NCBI RefSeq assembly: GCF_051014685.1
Contig: NW_027478417.1
Span: 1,674,001-1,738,000 of the forward strand
Length of the DNA: 64,000 bases
Source: Ptiloglossa arizonensis
Taxonomy: Eukaryota > Arthropoda > Insecta > Hymenoptera > Colletidae
Reading direction: 5' to 3'
Position numbers and translations under genes: made by a program. Positions 63,401 through 64,000 of this stretch are shown here, one piece after another. Positions within the stretch are counted from its first letter, which is position 1. Each line of letters opens with the position of its first letter. Below the pieces are notes generated by a model. The model was not told the DNA's origin, ran no database searches, and worked only from the letters and a program-made list of their open reading frames with translations.

Positions 63401-64000
63401 CCTTAACTTCAAACTCCCATATCTCGCGAACGGGTTGAAGTACTCGATTATTTCCTGTTGCATCTGAAAGTAGAAACTCCACCGATTAGAATGGTGTGTG
63501 TTCTTTTCCCCTAGGTCATTCCAGTTATTCGTTTCTAGCATCAGAATTGCGAAAATTTTGATGGTTTCTCAACCGTTCCTTAATTTCAAACTCCCATATC
63601 TCGCGAACGGATTGACGAGCCCGAGAAATTCCTGTTGCATCGGAAAGTAGAAACTCGCCCGATTACAAAGGTATGTGTATTTTTCCCCTAGGCCATAGTA
63701 GTTATTGGTTTCGAGTATCAGACTTGGGAAAATTTTGATGGTTTCTCAACCATTCCTTAACTTCAAACTCCCATATCTCGCGAACGGATTGACATACTCG
63801 AGAAATTCCTGTTGCATCTGAAAGTAGAAACTCGCCCAATTACAAAGGTAAGTGTATTTTTCCCCTAGGCCACAGTAGTTATTGGTTTCGAGTATCCGAC
63901 TTGCGAAAATTGTGATTGTTTCTCAAACATTCCTTAACTTCAAACTCCCACATCTCGCGAACGGATTGACGAACACGAGAAATTCCGGTGGCATCTGGAA
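60426..64000 (+). repeat. Z-family, 11-monomer (1945-bp) repeat running off the window
   Basis: 60426-61050 matches 62371-62995 at 1945 bp (11 monomers): 'gaaaatagaaactcgacc' at 60986 and 62931. That marker also recurs at 61340, 354 bp after the first, showing a nested dimer duplication. 61800-62050 matches 63750-64000 at 1950 bp; the extra 5 bp is explained by an insertion near 63137. Shared rare variants there are 'ggtaagtgtattttt', 'cccacatctcgcg' and 'ccggtggcatctgg'. The copy is cut by the end of the window. Confidence 0.88.
63132..63144 (+). repeat. 5-bp insertion in one monomer
   Basis: The usual 'aaaggtatgtgtattt' reads 'aaaggtataatatgtgtattt', a gain of five bases (an extra 'aatat'). 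It is the largest length change I noticed in a single monomer and makes that unit 5 bp longer, as the 1950- versus 1945-bp offsets on either side confirm. I saw no second copy in the window. Confidence 0.9.

Larger units (their letters stand above)
1..64000 (+). repeat. Tandem satellite DNA array, ~177-bp monomer, ~362 copies
   Basis: The same unit recurs without a break through the whole window. Anchor positions in the first kilobase (84, 261, 438, 614, 791) give spacings of 176-177 bp. Longer offsets fit the same unit: 707/4, 1238/7, 1945/11, 2830/16 and 6363/36 all give 176.7-176.9. All monomers are in one orientation and none is inverted. No single-copy DNA, transposon or microsatellite interrupts them. 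Each unit runs from a 'cgcccgattac' segment through 'ggtatgtgtattttt', 'ggtttcgagtatcag', 'gcgaaaattttgatgg', 'cttaacttcaaactccc' and 'tatctcgcgaacggattg' to 'ctcgagaaattcctg' and 'catctgaaag'. Length and scale resemble centromeric or pericentromeric satellites of eukaryotes; that role is inferred. The family is not one I recognise. Confidence 0.99.

Noticed and set aside
1..64000. CRISPR array or other prokaryotic repeat system
   Set aside because: There are no short repeats separated by unique spacers; the entire unit is repeated, and no cas-like or other gene is present.
1..64000. Transposable element or rDNA spacer
   Set aside because: No terminal repeats, target-site duplications, reverse transcriptase or transposase frames, or rRNA sequence occur anywhere. 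The pattern is purely monomeric satellite.
1..64000. Assigning the array to a named species or satellite family
   Set aside because: The monomer is not one I can place confidently. Length near 177 bp is shared by unrelated plant and animal satellites, so a name would be a guess; a BLAST search against satellite and genome databases would decide.

Overview
The whole window is one uninterrupted tandem satellite array. A monomer of about 177 bp is repeated head to tail, always in the same orientation, from base 1 to base 64000, and the window begins and ends in mid-array. The first 'tggtttc'-type anchor is at 84 and its last equivalent at 63916. At the observed period that is about 361 repeats with a mean of 176.8 bp, so about 362 monomers. 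I see no gene, tRNA, rRNA, transposon, unrelated insertion or inverted monomer. Because 177 = 3 x 59, reading frames stay in phase from monomer to monomer. Every short open frame, including families of near-identical 67-76 residue frames, is a by-product of the repeat.

The organism is a eukaryote with a large constitutive-heterochromatin or centromere-type satellite. Monomer length near 170-180 bp, megasatellite scale and multi-monomer higher-order repeats (HORs) are typical of centromeric or pericentromeric satellites in plants and animals. I do not recognise the monomer as a named family and cannot name the species. CpG is not depleted: about 10 CpGs in a typical 177-bp monomer by hand count, at about 41% GC. 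That leans weakly towards a lineage with little cytosine methylation (many invertebrates) or towards very recent homogenisation.

Layout. (1) 1-8700: divergent monomers with many private changes, a small dimer duplication near 2.3-2.9 kb and a 4-monomer HOR (707 bp) at about 5.25-7.0 kb. (2) 8700-13000: 7-monomer (1238 bp) and 3-monomer (531 bp) periodicities, with a subfamily marked 'gccgtagg'. (3) 13000-22440: a mixed zone where several discrete monomer types intermingle. (4) 22441-27485: a 16-monomer HOR (2830 bp), two copies. (5) 27486-33480: shuffled dimers and two further partial copies of the 16-mer core, displaced by 4242 and then 1946 bp. (6) 33481-49288: the most homogeneous part, a 36-monomer HOR (6363 bp) made of a 17-monomer part (Y) and a 19-monomer part (X), arranged Y-X-Y-X-X, with only about a dozen differences between 6.4-kb copies by eye. 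(7) 49289-54500: rearranged pieces of Y and an older, rearranged fourth copy of X. (8) 54500-64000: another HOR family with copies offset by 2121, 2298 and 1945 bp, cut by the end of the window.

The biology readable here is the evolution of the array: short sequence cassettes shuffled between monomers, amplification of blocks by unequal exchange, and single-base deletions that act as lineage markers. Within each monomer the persistent features are an A4T4 tract, three six-base palindromes (CCTAGG, TCGCGA, CTCGAG) and a degenerate minus-strand resemblance to the mammalian CENP-B box. No function can be demonstrated from sequence alone.
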